Shown: positions 9,683 to 22,487 of the stretch, piece after piece
Layout: each line of letters begins with the position of its first letter
How positions within the stretch are numbered: position 1 is the first letter of the stretch
Assembly: GCF_016217785.1 (NCBI RefSeq)
Contig: NZ_JACRGA010000023.1
Location: forward strand, 1 to 64,000
Source of the DNA: Methanobacterium sp.
GTDB lineage: Archaea > Methanobacteriota > Methanobacteria > Methanobacteriales > Methanobacteriaceae
Direction: 5' to 3'
Length of the DNA stretch: 64,000 bases
Position numbers and translations under genes: made by a program
Notes under the pieces: model-generated
What the model was told of the DNA's origin: nothing
Seen by the model: the letters and a program-made list of their open reading frames with translations, nothing else
The model's database searches: none

Positions 9683-9855
9683 GTTTTTAACTATATTTTA
9701 AAAATATAATATAACATTATTTTAGTTTACGTAATTTCCATTCACTATTTAATTTATCATTAATTTAACCCAATCAGTAAAAAATCATTGATATTACTAA
9801 ATCTTATAAATAATCTTTAAATTGGCCGTTATGAATGGGACTATTTTATAATGAG

Positions 9856-10995
9856 TTATTTATTATTCAAAGAATAATCTACGGCTTTTTTGAATCCTTC
9901 CACCATGTTTGTGTAACGGAACTGATCATTGATAATCTCACATGATTTTTGACCCATTTTAAGCCTTAAACCATCATCTTCCAGAATTTTATCCATGGCA
10001 TGGGCCAGTGCAGGACTATCCTTCTCCGGAACTATGAATCCATTTTTACCTGCATCTATCATGTCACTGGCCGCACCAACAGCATCAGTGGCAATAACTG
10101 GATTTTTAAAGTACATGGCCTCATTCAATACCAGCACCCATGGGTCGCCAATTCCATGGGTTATAGAAGGCACCATCACCAAATCACTCATAATATAATA
10201 GGAAACCAGTTCTTCTTGGGCTATATTCCCGGTGAATATCACCTTATCTGCTAGTCCCAGCTCCTTGACCATACTTTTAAGTTCATCTTCACATTCTCCA
10301 TCCCCTAAAATCAAAAGCATCACATTTTCAGTTTTGATTTTTTCCAGGGCTTGAAGCAGGTACTGGACTCCCTTCCTTTTAATCAACCGACCTACATACA
10401 TGACAATTTTCTTATTCTCCAAGCCCATTTTTCTCCTTAAATATGCTGCTTTCTCCGGATCATCTTTCTGACCAGTCTGGTTACTTACATTGGGCATCAA
10501 GAAGATTTTCTTAGGGTCTGAGCCTAGTTGGAGGAAATATTCTCTGTGTTTGCTTCCAGGCACAACAATGGAATGGGAAGTTCTTACCATCCATTTTATG
10601 AGTGGTTTAATCAGCTTGGATTTTAAAGATGTGTCTTCCCAGGCCCAATCCTCCCTCCAGAGAATGATGGGTTTCCTCCGAAGCCATGCAACAGTTAAAT
10701 AATAAATACTCTCCACTATTTCGGGGATGCTATCCCAGCTACCACCCACCAGGATATCGTAGTCGCCCCAGGCCTTTTTGATTAATCCCCAGGCAATTCC
10801 CAGATGATTACTCATGATCTGGTAGTCAACACCATCCATACCTTCGATTTCTGGGGTGGTTTCCACTCCGTAAAGTGTCTGGGAAATATTTGGGTGGTTG
10901 AAGAGGTATTTAACTGAATAAATATCAGCCAGTGCACTGAAAAATGGTATACGGTACCACATGACGGTGTTGTGTATGAAGAGTATCCGGGTCAT
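9856..10995 (-). CDS. family 4 glycosyltransferase
   Basis: 379 residues. IVMYVGRLIKRKGVQYLLQAL opens the donor domain, and THGIGDPWVLVLNEAMYFKNP is a variant of the E(x7)E donor motif in which the first acidic residue is replaced by glycine/aspartate. The start codon overlaps the stop of the upstream membrane protein gene (ATGA), with GAGGT before it, so the two are translationally coupled. It is the last gene of the minus-strand glycan block. The acceptor and donor are unknown. Confidence 0.85.
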   Translation of the reverse strand: MTRILFIHNTVMWYRIPFFSALADIYSVKYLFNHPNISQTLYGVETTPEIEGMDGVDYQIMSNHLGIAWGLIKKAWGDYDILVGGSWDSIPEIVESIYYLTVAWLRRKPIILWREDWAWEDTSLKSKLIKPLIKWMVRTSHSIVVPGSKHREYFLQLGSDPKKIFLMPNVSNQTGQKDDPEKAAYLRRKMGLENKKIVMYVGRLIKRKGVQYLLQALEKIKTENVMLLILGDGECEDELKSMVKELGLADKVIFTGNIAQEELVSYYIMSDLVMVPSITHGIGDPWVLVLNEAMYFKNPVIATDAVGAASDMIDAGKNGFIVPEKDSPALAHAMDKILEDDGLRLKMGQKSCEIINDQFRYTNMVEGFKKAVDYSLNNK

Positions 10996-13103
10996 AGGTA
11001 AACCTCTGAATAGTAATTATCGTAGATCCTGCTTTTACCCTGGAAGAGGAAATCGAAGTTAAACCAGTCACTTATAACATCCAGAGTTTCATACACCTTC
11101 CCATCATGTGTACCCACATATCCCAGATAAAGGTAATCCGGTATGGTCTTGTTTTTATCGAAGTTAATTCCCCTGGCTCGGTAAATGTCAATATTTCCCA
11201 GCATAAGCCTGGAACCACCAATGGAGTCTGCGTATATTTTCAGATCAGCATCACTGTAGTTACCCAGCCATTTAGAGGCAACTACTTCCTGGTCGTAGAT
11301 GAAGAGTTCACCCCTAATACTACCGGTACTATCGTATTCCGATGAGTATGGTATTCCATAGAAATGATACTGGAGATGGTTTCCAACCACAAATAGGGAT
11401 ATTAAGAGCACTAAAAATATTGCTGGTTTCAGGTGGGGTTTTTTTATTATTTTAGATAATTTCATAACCCCTATGACAAATAGGGGTGCGGTGAATATTA
11501 AGAGCTGGAAGAATAGTCGGTCAGCCCCGTAAAAGAATGATACACCAGGCACTATGATGAAGAGGGCCAGGATGGTTATGGATAACAGTATTCCCAGTAT
11601 GAATTTATCACCCAGGATATCCCTGTATTTTTTGCGCTCCCTGAAAATGGCAAAAAGTCCGATTCCCATCATAAGGAAGACGGCATCGTTTACAATGGCG
11701 CTGATGGTGTTAGGCAGTGATTTTAGGCCAATTCCCAGAACACTCAAGACCAGCGCATCTCTACCTCCCCCTATACCAGCACCACCCCCTCCAGCAATTC
11801 CTGCAGTGGCTGCCATAACATCCCCAGCAGCGTTGAACTGTACTTTAGCATATATCAGGAACCAAACAGCCAGGAATAGGAGGTAGATGAGTATGAGGTC
11901 GAAATTTTTGAAATTAAGTTTCCTGTCTTTAACCAGTCCCTTAAGGAATGGTAACAGTAATATGGGGACTAATAATCCCAGGGCAACGTAGGATGTGGTG
12001 TAATGGGACATGATCAGTGATAATATGAAAATGAGAAATAGCAACTTTCTCTGCACTAGTTTTTCCAAGTAGTCATTGAATAAGACCATCACTGCCAGGA
12101 AAAAGAAGAGAATGGCTATTTCTTGACGCACAGCACCGGTTAAATTAATGAAGAAAATCTGGAATGTGAATAAAAGACCAGCACAGAAGGCATACTGGAT
12201 TTTGAAATATTTTTTGGACACCAGATACACCAGTAAGGGGATAACTGATCCAATGAGGGTGTAGTACAGTTTGAAGACATACTCACTACTTATATTACTA
12301 ATAACCTGGTAGAGGGTTGGTAGTATGGTTATGTCCAGACAGGCATTATATGGATTGTAGTAACTGTTAATATCCCAGTGAAGGTTGGATAGGGTTAACT
12401 GGAAACAGTAGTATTCAGCATGCACATCCCGCCCCATAATATGGTTTGAGGTAAGCCCGTGCATCAAGAGAAGCCCCAGTCCAATTAACCATAAGGAAAC
12501 AGGATAGGTTAAGGGGTTTATCCGGTCTTTAAGGTAGAAGATAACCACCAGATAGGCAGGGATCAGGAATAACATCACCATGAGGATCAGGTTATGCTGA
12601 TGGTTGTTCATGAGGTAAGTTCCCAGAATAGCCAGGACCGGGAATATAAATGGAAAAATCAGGGGAGCCAGTAATCCACTTTCAGGGTTGAGTTTGATAT
12701 TAAAAATATCCCCCATACTGAATGATTCTCGACTCCTATGATAATCCAGAAGGGCCAGGATGACCACTTCCAGGTTTAATGCTATTAAAACCGGTTCTAA
12801 GGCCAATGGTTTCGGGATCAAGGGGTAGAGGCTGTTAAGGAGGAATCCGGTAAATATGAGTAATGAGATGCTCAGTCCCACACTAAGGACAAATTTTTTC
12901 AAGAATTCCATTTTATGAAGTCTTAATATGTTGACAATGAGCATACCGGGGATAATGGTGAAGAAAATAAAGGGGATGGCCTGTTTTAGAAGATCCAGGT
13001 TTAGTATTATGATTAGATCGGTTACCAACAGGGCTATTAATATGGATAAAAGCCACCCGTTCCGGTTAAAGTTTCTAATTTTAGTTAAAGTACTCTCAAT
13101 CAT
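10992..13103 (-). CDS. large polytopic membrane protein, DUF2206/GT-C-like
   Basis: 703 residues with about 13 predicted membrane spans and a soluble C-terminal part of about 120 residues. The arrangement resembles archaeal DUF2206-type membrane proteins and GT-C glycosyltransferases, which take sugar from a lipid carrier on the outer face. The first large loop contains MGRDVHAEYY, an acidic pair where GT-C enzymes keep their metal-binding motif. A glycine-rich loop (AGGGGAGIGGGR) lies in the middle. The ribosome site is GGGATATAAATG. It overlaps the downstream GT4 start by 4 bases. The family name is from memory; a catalytic role is inference. Confidence 0.65.
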   Translation of the reverse strand: MIESTLTKIRNFNRNGWLLSILIALLVTDLIIILNLDLLKQAIPFIFFTIIPGMLIVNILRLHKMEFLKKFVLSVGLSISLLIFTGFLLNSLYPLIPKPLALEPVLIALNLEVVILALLDYHRSRESFSMGDIFNIKLNPESGLLAPLIFPFIFPVLAILGTYLMNNHQHNLILMVMLFLIPAYLVVIFYLKDRINPLTYPVSLWLIGLGLLLMHGLTSNHIMGRDVHAEYYCFQLTLSNLHWDINSYYNPYNACLDITILPTLYQVISNISSEYVFKLYYTLIGSVIPLLVYLVSKKYFKIQYAFCAGLLFTFQIFFINLTGAVRQEIAILFFFLAVMVLFNDYLEKLVQRKLLFLIFILSLIMSHYTTSYVALGLLVPILLLPFLKGLVKDRKLNFKNFDLILIYLLFLAVWFLIYAKVQFNAAGDVMAATAGIAGGGGAGIGGGRDALVLSVLGIGLKSLPNTISAIVNDAVFLMMGIGLFAIFRERKKYRDILGDKFILGILLSITILALFIIVPGVSFFYGADRLFFQLLIFTAPLFVIGVMKLSKIIKKPHLKPAIFLVLLISLFVVGNHLQYHFYGIPYSSEYDSTGSIRGELFIYDQEVVASKWLGNYSDADLKIYADSIGGSRLMLGNIDIYRARGINFDKNKTIPDYLYLGYVGTHDGKVYETLDVISDWFNFDFLFQGKSRIYDNYYSEVYL

Positions 13104-13147
13104 TTATATCCCGTGTTTTATTTTGATGGTTGTTCTTAAGTTGCGTA

Positions 13148-13245
13148 TCTAGTGATCCTGTTTTTATTCTAGTGGTTCTGCTATTATCTCTAGTTTTTCC
13201 TGTTTTTATCGAGTTTTTCCTGTTTTTTATCCCTAGTTCCCTGTT
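13148..13245. repeat. degenerate tandem array, 20-21 bp unit, 4-5 copies
   Basis: Units of the form TCTAGTTTTTCCTGTTTTTAT recur at about 13148, 13168, 13189, 13210 and 13231 with mismatches. They fill the gap between the GT4 gene ending at 13246 and the start of the large membrane protein gene. On the minus strand the array is A-rich. Confidence 0.65.
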
Positions 13246-14445
13246 TTAGAGTGTATTTTTGTTTAAAGTTTGATATATTTCCTCAAAGGCCTGGAGGTAG
13301 TTTTCCATACTGTACTGTGATGCAGATTCAAAGGCACCCTTTTCCAACTGTTTTAGAGATTCAGGATTTTCAATTAACCCTTCCAGTATTTCCTGTAGTT
13401 CCTTTTCATCCCCTGGTTTGAAGAGGTAACCGTTATGGTTATCTTCAATTAACTCTGGGATCCCACCAATCCTACTGGCCAGAACTGGGGTGCTGCTGGT
13501 TAAACTTTCATATATCATCATGGGCGAATTATCGTAACATATGGATGGAAGTACTGTCAGGTTAGATTCCTGATATGAATCCAGGAGAAGGTCTCGCTCC
13601 AAGTAACCATGGAATATTATCCTGGGATCATCTTCAGCCATTTCTTTGAACTCCTCTTCATCAACACCCTTACCATAAATATGTAATCTCACGTTAGTGT
13701 TTTCTATTTTCCGGAAGGCCTTTATTAATACCTGAACACCCTTGATCTTGTTGAGACCACCCATGTAGGAGATGTCAATGGTGTCATAGTTTTTGGCAAG
13801 TCTTTCCGGGGCCAGTTCAATACCCAGGGGTATTTTTGATGTTTTAGTGTCAAGGAAGAACTGGCAGGACCTTAATTTATCGATTATGAATTGTGATGGT
13901 GCTGTTAACCAGTCAACTTTTCCCTTGATTAACCTTCGTTGCAGGTTACTGTACACATTACATATCATCTGGGGATCTTCACATATCTCCCCATTTCCAT
14001 GGAGTAAATTAGCACGGGGGCATATCAGGGAACAGTCATGAGCGGTGAATACCAGTGGGATTCCACAATCTTTCACAGAGCTAAACACAGACATGGAAAA
14101 TCCTTTATAGTTGTTAACATGAACCACATCAGGGGTTTCTCTCATCAGGATATCTTTGACCTTCTTGTGGGAGTTAGGATTCCAGATATCCATGGCATGC
14201 CATAATGCTTTGTTTACAGCAGGTTTGTCCTGATGGTCGTAGAGTGTGTAAAGGTTCCAGGGGTTGATCCGGTAAACTTTCACCCCATTTAAGACTTCCA
14301 TTGATTCTTCTTTTTGGGGGCTGGTGGTGATTACCAGCACCTCATGACCCTTCTGGGAGAGTGCCTCGGCTAACTTAGCCACGGTTATCTCTGCCCCACC
14401 AATTATGTGGGGGGGATATAAATTGGAAACAATGCAGATTTTCAT
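13246..14445 (-). CDS. family 4 glycosyltransferase
   Basis: 399 residues. The N-terminus CIVSNLYPPHIIGGAEITVAKLAEAL is typical of GT4, with the glycine-rich loop that contacts the acceptor. VVHVNNYKGFS and FTAHDCSLICPR follow. The donor domain carries SYMGGLNKIKGVQVLI and a modified terminal motif (SICYDNSPMMIYESLTSSTPV) keeping the second glutamate. The start ATG overlaps the upstream gene stop (ATGA) with AGGAGTTATT as ribosome site, so it is coupled to the next GT4 upstream. It probably acts at the inner membrane face on a lipid-linked or protein-linked glycan. Confidence 0.86.
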   Translation of the reverse strand: MKICIVSNLYPPHIIGGAEITVAKLAEALSQKGHEVLVITTSPQKEESMEVLNGVKVYRINPWNLYTLYDHQDKPAVNKALWHAMDIWNPNSHKKVKDILMRETPDVVHVNNYKGFSMSVFSSVKDCGIPLVFTAHDCSLICPRANLLHGNGEICEDPQMICNVYSNLQRRLIKGKVDWLTAPSQFIIDKLRSCQFFLDTKTSKIPLGIELAPERLAKNYDTIDISYMGGLNKIKGVQVLIKAFRKIENTNVRLHIYGKGVDEEEFKEMAEDDPRIIFHGYLERDLLLDSYQESNLTVLPSICYDNSPMMIYESLTSSTPVLASRIGGIPELIEDNHNGYLFKPGDEKELQEILEGLIENPESLKQLEKGAFESASQYSMENYLQAFEEIYQTLNKNTL

Positions 14446-15557
14446 AATAACTCCTGGTAAATCTCATCAGTCAGCATGGCCACCCTCTTCCAGGTGAACT
14501 TATCCTCCACCACAGCCCTTCCTTTTTCTCCCATTTCCTGAAGATTAGGGGAAGATAACAATTTAATAATCCCTTCAGCCAGAGCATCAGCATCTTTTGG
14601 GGGTACGATTGCGCCCAAACCCTCTTTTCCTATTTCATCTGAAACACCAACGATTTCAGTGGTGATCACTGGTTTCTCACAGGCCAGTGCTTCCAGCGCT
14701 ACTATACCAAACCCTTCCTGGGCAGAAGAGATGGATGGAAGGGCAAATATCTGGCAACGGTTATAGTATGCCACGATCTCATCTTCGGGAATGAAACCAT
14801 GGAACTGGACATTATCCTGTATACCCAATGATTCCGCCATGGATTTATAATGTTCCAGCAGGGTTCCTTTCCCCCCAACTATTAGTTTTATGTCTTCTAT
14901 TTCTTCTTTAACAATTTTAATTGATTTTAAAAGGTAATCAAGACCTTTATAAAGGTGGTATTCATCGAGTAGGCTGAGGAAGAATATACTGTTCTTTTCT
15001 GTTTCCACATTTAGGGGTTTGAATCGATCTACATCTACCCCTACGGGGACTACTCGGACTTTATCAGCATATTTTGATAGATAGGGGGATGTTTTAATGT
15101 AATCTTCCTGGATTATTATGATACGGTCAGCCTGTTTAAGCAGGAACTTCAAGAAGGTTTTGTTGTAGAATCTGGCAATGGTACTGGCTGCTCCACTGGC
15201 CACAATGTCATTGTAGTAGTTCAGTACCAGTGGTTTGCCCTTCAGTTTGGCATAGAATGCACTCCAATCTGCAGTCCAGGGTGTGGGTAGATGTGTATGT
15301 AGAATATCAAAATCTTCCCCCTGGATTTTAAAGGGTAAGGTTGGTGTTAGGTTGGTGTTGGCAATTTTCGCAATGTAGGGAAGCCTTTCCACCTCAATAT
15401 TGTTAATAACCTCTTCCGTCTGTGAATGAGGTTCATTGGCACAGATTACCTTCACATGGTGTCCCATGTTAACCAGTTCTTCTGATAGATGGTAAACGTA
15501 GTTTTCCACACCTCCAATGAATGGATAAAACCTTACTGGTGTCTGCAATATCTTCAT
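14442..15557 (-). CDS. family 4 glycosyltransferase
   Basis: 371 residues, GT-B. RFYPFIGGVENYVYHLSEEL forms the N-terminal loop. FDILHTHLPTPW and IFFLSLLDEYHLYKGLDYLL follow, and the donor motif is AQEGFGIVALEALACEKPVI with both glutamates present. The ATG has GAGGAGTAAGAT before it and the gene is first in a two-gene overlapping unit. Similarity to PimA-like mannosyltransferases is general only; the sugar is not determinable. Confidence 0.87.
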   Translation of the reverse strand: MKILQTPVRFYPFIGGVENYVYHLSEELVNMGHHVKVICANEPHSQTEEVINNIEVERLPYIAKIANTNLTPTLPFKIQGEDFDILHTHLPTPWTADWSAFYAKLKGKPLVLNYYNDIVASGAASTIARFYNKTFLKFLLKQADRIIIIQEDYIKTSPYLSKYADKVRVVPVGVDVDRFKPLNVETEKNSIFFLSLLDEYHLYKGLDYLLKSIKIVKEEIEDIKLIVGGKGTLLEHYKSMAESLGIQDNVQFHGFIPEDEIVAYYNRCQIFALPSISSAQEGFGIVALEALACEKPVITTEIVGVSDEIGKEGLGAIVPPKDADALAEGIIKLLSSPNLQEMGEKGRAVVEDKFTWKRVAMLTDEIYQELL

Positions 15558-15827
15558 ATCTTACTCCTCATCCTGTTAAATGTAATTAATTTAGAGCCCT
15601 TTCTTTATTGATTCAGCACATTATTTTTTAATTTAGCCCTTTATCTAAATAATCTAGTCCTTTATCGGTGAATACTAAATTTATTTACTCTTCAATAGTT
15701 TAATTGTGATTATCTGCCTAATTTCTGCGAATATTTATTATCTTGTGTAATATTTATTCTGCTTTATATGTGAACTTAAATATCAGCACTTTTTTTTTAT
15801 TGAATTATCTTAAATTATTATATTATA

Positions 15828-16982
15828 TTAAATTTCCAGGCTTTTCTGGTAAAAAATTTCCAGATTACTTACAATCGCATCCCAATCATACTGCTTGGCT
15901 GATTTTATACAGTCAGTTCTCATCTTCTGGCTGTGTTTCAGGGCTTTAATTATTTTTCCTGAAAGGTCTTCTGCACTGGCACTGGCTATAAAACCATTCT
16001 TACCTGGATCTATCAGATCCACAGCTGCATTCAGTGGATTGTCAATCACCACCACTGGTAATCCGCAGGCATTAGCCTCAACCACTACCATGCCAAAACC
16101 TTCTCTCTGGGAAGGTAAGACGAATATATGGGAAGACTTGAATAGGGAAATAAGATCCAAATGGTGGTCTAAAAATTCCCTGAATTCAACAGAGCCCCCC
16201 AGATTCAGATCTCTGGTTAATTTTTTCAGCTTACCTTCTTCTGGACCTTCACCCACAATGAGACAGTTAACTTCACCCACTGATTCTTTTACCCGGGCCA
16301 ATGATTTGATTAACAGATCTACCCTTTTGTCCTTAATCAGCCGCCCTGCATAAATAATATCCCATTTCCCCCCATCTTCCTTTCTTTTACCTGGTTGGAC
16401 GTCTGTTATTTCCTTAAAGTTTATCCCGGGAGGTATGACTATTGCATCTTCTACTTTCCGAATTTTTTGAAGTTCCCGGTCAGTTTTGGGGGATATGCTG
16501 ATAAGTCGGTTACTTAATTGTAATGTTAATTTTTCCACTATCTTCCCAAAAAAGCCCATTGCTCCCATGTACTGGTACCAGTAGTCTCCCCATACTTCCA
16601 GTAGGGTTATTACCAGTTTTGACTTCCCGCGCATGGCATGCTGTTTGGCAGTAAAGCAGGAGAAGAATGGAAATCCCTGGCAGTCAACTATATCAAATTT
16701 TTCCCGATTGAGAACTGGGAATAGTTTCCAGGCAAATAATAGTGCTTCTTTGATTGATCTTTTATCATCCTTATAGAGATCAAGGGGTTTGCCTACACCA
16801 TGGAGGTGCATACCCTCATATGTTATGTCACGCTCCCCCATATCCTGCCACCACCAGCCCCAGGAGTAACAGTGCACTTCATGTCCCTGCCGGGTCAAAC
16901 GACTGGCAAGTTCATATACTCTTTTTTCTGCCCCTCCGGTGACCCATGGGTACATAGCATCATAGATAAAAGCGATCTTCAT
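15828..16982 (-). CDS. family 4 glycosyltransferase
   Basis: The frame opens at a TTG at 16994, but GAGGTTAATT sits just before the ATG at 16982 (MKIAFIYDAMYPWVTGGAEK), giving 384 residues. The N-terminal GGAEKRVYELASRL loop, FDIVDCQGFPFF, the DIIYAGRLIKDKRVDLLI domain start and the donor motif REGFGMVVVEANACGLPVVV are all standard for GT4. Gaps of about 260-270 bases on both sides suggest its own promoter within the minus-strand glycan block. Confidence 0.87.
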   Translation of the reverse strand: MKIAFIYDAMYPWVTGGAEKRVYELASRLTRQGHEVHCYSWGWWWQDMGERDITYEGMHLHGVGKPLDLYKDDKRSIKEALLFAWKLFPVLNREKFDIVDCQGFPFFSCFTAKQHAMRGKSKLVITLLEVWGDYWYQYMGAMGFFGKIVEKLTLQLSNRLISISPKTDRELQKIRKVEDAIVIPPGINFKEITDVQPGKRKEDGGKWDIIYAGRLIKDKRVDLLIKSLARVKESVGEVNCLIVGEGPEEGKLKKLTRDLNLGGSVEFREFLDHHLDLISLFKSSHIFVLPSQREGFGMVVVEANACGLPVVVIDNPLNAAVDLIDPGKNGFIASASAEDLSGKIIKALKHSQKMRTDCIKSAKQYDWDAIVSNLEIFYQKSLEI

Positions 16983-17243
16983 AATTAACCTCAAATGAAA
17001 GGATCTATAAAAATAGGTTTATTCTTATTTAAGTTATTTTATTATTAAAAGATTTTGCTAAATATAAACACTTAACGAAGGTTGTATCAGATGGAGTCCC
17101 CTGATTATTCTTGCCCTATTGTATATTTTTCTTGAAAAAAATATTTTTTATCTAAATAGTCCATCTCTAATAATTTATCCATCTATTTTTGTAACACATA
17201 AAAAAAATTCATCCCATGAAAAAAATGGAAATGATTTATTTTT

Positions 17244-18374
<1,131 letters not shown>

Positions 18375-18643
18375 AGAATCACTTTACAATTATTAAAAAG
18401 ATTATTTAACTTAGTTTTTCATGTTATATAATTTATGCTCTTAAGCTTATGATTTGTCTTATTTTTAATATATATTCTGAGTCATTATCTATTAAGGTCA
18501 TTAACTTACAGCACAACTCTTTGGTATAAAATATCATTTCTCCTTATAAAACAGGGGTTAATACAATTAATTATAACCCTTAATTGTCGGCTAATCCCAT
18601 ATAAGGTTAATCCCATAAAATATTGGTCAAATAAACTATTGGT

Positions 18644-20239
<1,596 letters not shown>

Positions 20240-20387
20240 ATAGGTTCACCGTAATCGTAAATGTGGAATTTTATTTTTGATATGTATGATATAATCGGAT
20301 ATTCATTCTATAATTGAATATTCACTGGATATTCACCAAATCTATTTATAACAAGTTTGTAATTGTTAATATATTTATTTAAGGTTT

Positions 20388-20651
20388 TTAAAGACTCCCG
20401 CGGTAAAACAGGATGTAAGATATGACCATTATGATAATGGCGCCCAGCACTGCAATTGAAACCATACTCTTGTCATTGCCAAAGATGATGGGTAGGGGTC
20501 CTATTAAAACCACTCCACCAGTACTGACCTTGGTATTATCATTGCCTTCAGTTTTTCCAGATGATAGAAAAGCAGTGCCAATGAAGATGAGCAGCATACC
20601 CGTGATTACAGCGGCAATACCAATGAAAACGATGGTTTCTCCCCTGATCAT
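20388..20651 (-). CDS. TIGR00304/DUF131-like small membrane protein
   Basis: 87 residues with hydrophobic spans at about 8-30 and 63-84. A central GGVVLIGPLPIIFGNDKS loop is the recognisable signature of the archaeal DUF131/TIGR00304 group. The function of that group is unknown. GTGAAAGCACATG gives a modest ribosome site. It stands alone between the glycan island and unknown genes. Confidence 0.75.
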   Translation of the reverse strand: MIRGETIVFIGIAAVITGMLLIFIGTAFLSSGKTEGNDNTKVSTGGVVLIGPLPIIFGNDKSMVSIAVLGAIIIMVISYILFYRGSL

Positions 20652-20884
20652 GTGCTTTCACTTTTTATAAATTCATATTTTGTGTAAAATATTTGTTCGA
20701 TGAAATTATAGTTTGAATAAATTTAGTTTGATTAAATCTAGGTAATGATAGTAAATTATATTTATTAAATCCTTACTGTTATTATCCTAATCTATTTGCA
20801 AAAACCCGTTCTTAACAAAATCCGATTAAATATTCTAATATTAGGTTTATTTTATTTTAAAATTCTAATAAAGTTTGATTTATT

Positions 20885-21406
20885 TTAAATATTATTATCT
20901 TTTAAAATACGATACTCTGATTTACCCTTAGTTCCACGTTTTTCTATGAGTTCAAGGGAAATCATCAGATCCAGACATTCTTTCAGTTTATCCTGGACAT
21001 GATCATTATCATCTTCATTTTCATCATCATCGAATTCTGCAAGACCAGTTCCAGTAGTATTATATTCCTCTTCCTCTATTTCTGAAATAATATTCTGATC
21101 TACCCAATCATCTGCCTTACACAGGATGTTGTAGATGTCCAGTGAATGTATGAGATTACTTTTTAAGGGTTCTTCGATTTCCACGTCCTCGATTTCTCCC
21201 TTTATTTCACTGGCCAATTCCCTGATACTGGATAATTCATTGAAAGGCACCATTAAGATTACCTGAACCTCTTCAGATAAGAAATAGGATCCTTTGCGGA
21301 TTTGGAGACGATTTTCCTGGAATAACAATCCCCCCACATCCTCCACATGCTCTGCCAGGAGGTCGAACTTGTACACCCCACCACTGAAATGCAATATTTT
21401 GTACAT
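20885..21406 (-). CDS. conserved-looking hypothetical protein with acidic linker and possible winged helix
   Basis: 173 residues, not recognised. Residues 1-85 form a mixed alpha/beta region (MYKILHFSGGVYKFD...). Residues 118-142 are an acidic, probably disordered linker (EEEEY...DDDENEDDNDH). Residues 143-170 (KLKECLDLMISLELIEKRG...SEYRILK) look like the last helix and wing of a winged-helix domain. GTGAATTATG starts it. A DNA- or protein-binding role is only inferred from the C-terminus. Confidence 0.55.
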   Translation of the reverse strand: MYKILHFSGGVYKFDLLAEHVEDVGGLLFQENRLQIRKGSYFLSEEVQVILMVPFNELSSIRELASEIKGEIEDVEIEEPLKSNLIHSLDIYNILCKADDWVDQNIISEIEEEEYNTTGTGLAEFDDDENEDDNDHVQDKLKECLDLMISLELIEKRGTKGKSEYRILKDNNI

Positions 21407-21713
21407 AATTCACTGGTTATTAGATCATACTGGGGTTGTACATAAAAATTTCCTTAACTCATGTGGGTTTGTTTTGAATACAATGATACTCCATTAGCAA
21501 AAAAACACTCCCAATAAAGGAACAAAACCCGCCAATAGAGGGGCAAAACCCACCAAGAGGTGCAATACCCCACCAAGAGGTCTTGAAAAAATAAATCAAC
21601 GTATCAAAAAAGAGAACGTGCATAATAAGGTAAATTCCGGTGAATTACTATCTTTATTAAAAAATTACATCTTTATTAATAATATAAAAACTATTTTAGG
21701 GGTGCTGCTCAAT
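21407..21713. other. 307-base intergenic region with 20-21 bp tandem repeat
   Basis: Between two unknown minus-strand genes. Bases 21511-21585 hold about 3.5 imperfect copies of a unit like CCAATAGAGGGGCAAAACCC (units at 21511, 21532, 21553 and a partial at 21573). No ORF or RNA gene was seen in the rest. Confidence 0.7.
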
Positions 21714-22184
21714 CTAGTTGAATAAGGCAGGTTCTTCTTCTTTTTGGCGTATCAGAAAACCATTTTGAATTAACTTTGAATATTTATGCTTTGAATATTT
21801 ATTATAAGACTCGATGTCTGTGAACCTTGAATGAACATTTTTATCTTTATACTGGAATTCCGCTGATACAATACCCAACTTTTTAGATTTAGTTTTTATA
21901 CCATTTTTTTCAAGGAGTTCTTTTGTTTTGATGACTTCATCAACATTCTGAAAAACACCAAGACATGGAATTTTTTCATAGTCATAAATGAAATTGATAA
22001 TTGGAATTGTAACCGGGGCAAATTCATGTGTAACCGGGGGCGATACAGGTCCTGTTTTTAAACTGAAGATAACATCTGTTAATATAACATCCATCTTGGA
22101 CTCATCAACCCCGTATCCTGCAACAACCTTATTGATTATATCTAAATATTTTTTAATTATATTTGACATGTCCATTTCATCCAC
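21714..22184 (-). CDS. hypothetical protein
   Basis: The frame opens with TTG at 22193, but GGGAGG lies immediately before it, which places the GTG at 22184 (VDEMDMSNIIKKYL) at a normal distance of 9 bases; 156 residues result. The protein is not recognised. It has a helical N-terminus, a proline-rich turn (SPPVTHEFAPVTIP) and a lysine-rich C-terminal half. No membrane span, metal motif or P-loop is visible. The neighbours are also unknown, so no function is proposed. Confidence 0.55.
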   Translation of the reverse strand: MDEMDMSNIIKKYLDIINKVVAGYGVDESKMDVILTDVIFSLKTGPVSPPVTHEFAPVTIPIINFIYDYEKIPCLGVFQNVDEVIKTKELLEKNGIKTKSKKLGIVSAEFQYKDKNVHSRFTDIESYNKYSKHKYSKLIQNGFLIRQKEEEPALFN

Positions 22185-22487
22185 TTTATACAACCTCCCT
22201 AATGAGCCCCCATTAACTATACACTATACATCTTTTTTAACAATTAAAGCTTTGGAATATTTGAATTTTTTTAATTAAAACCTGAATAACACGCTAAAAA
22301 CTTAAAAAAATGGGGATTCATGAATTTTTTGGAATTCTGGGAATTGCAATATGATGTTGTTTAAACGATTTAAGTTTAGCCAATCTGAACACAGTTTTAC
22401 TAGATAAATAATGAAGATAGGGAATTTTATAAAAATAAAATATTCCACTATATTTAGAAATAATTATTTATTTCGGGAATGATTTAT
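22185..22487. other. 303-base AT-rich intergenic region
   Basis: It carries the promoter of the downstream minus-strand gene. I see no ORF, RNA gene or clear repeat in it. AT-rich runs such as TTTTTTTAATTAAAA near 22265 are present. Confidence 0.5.
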
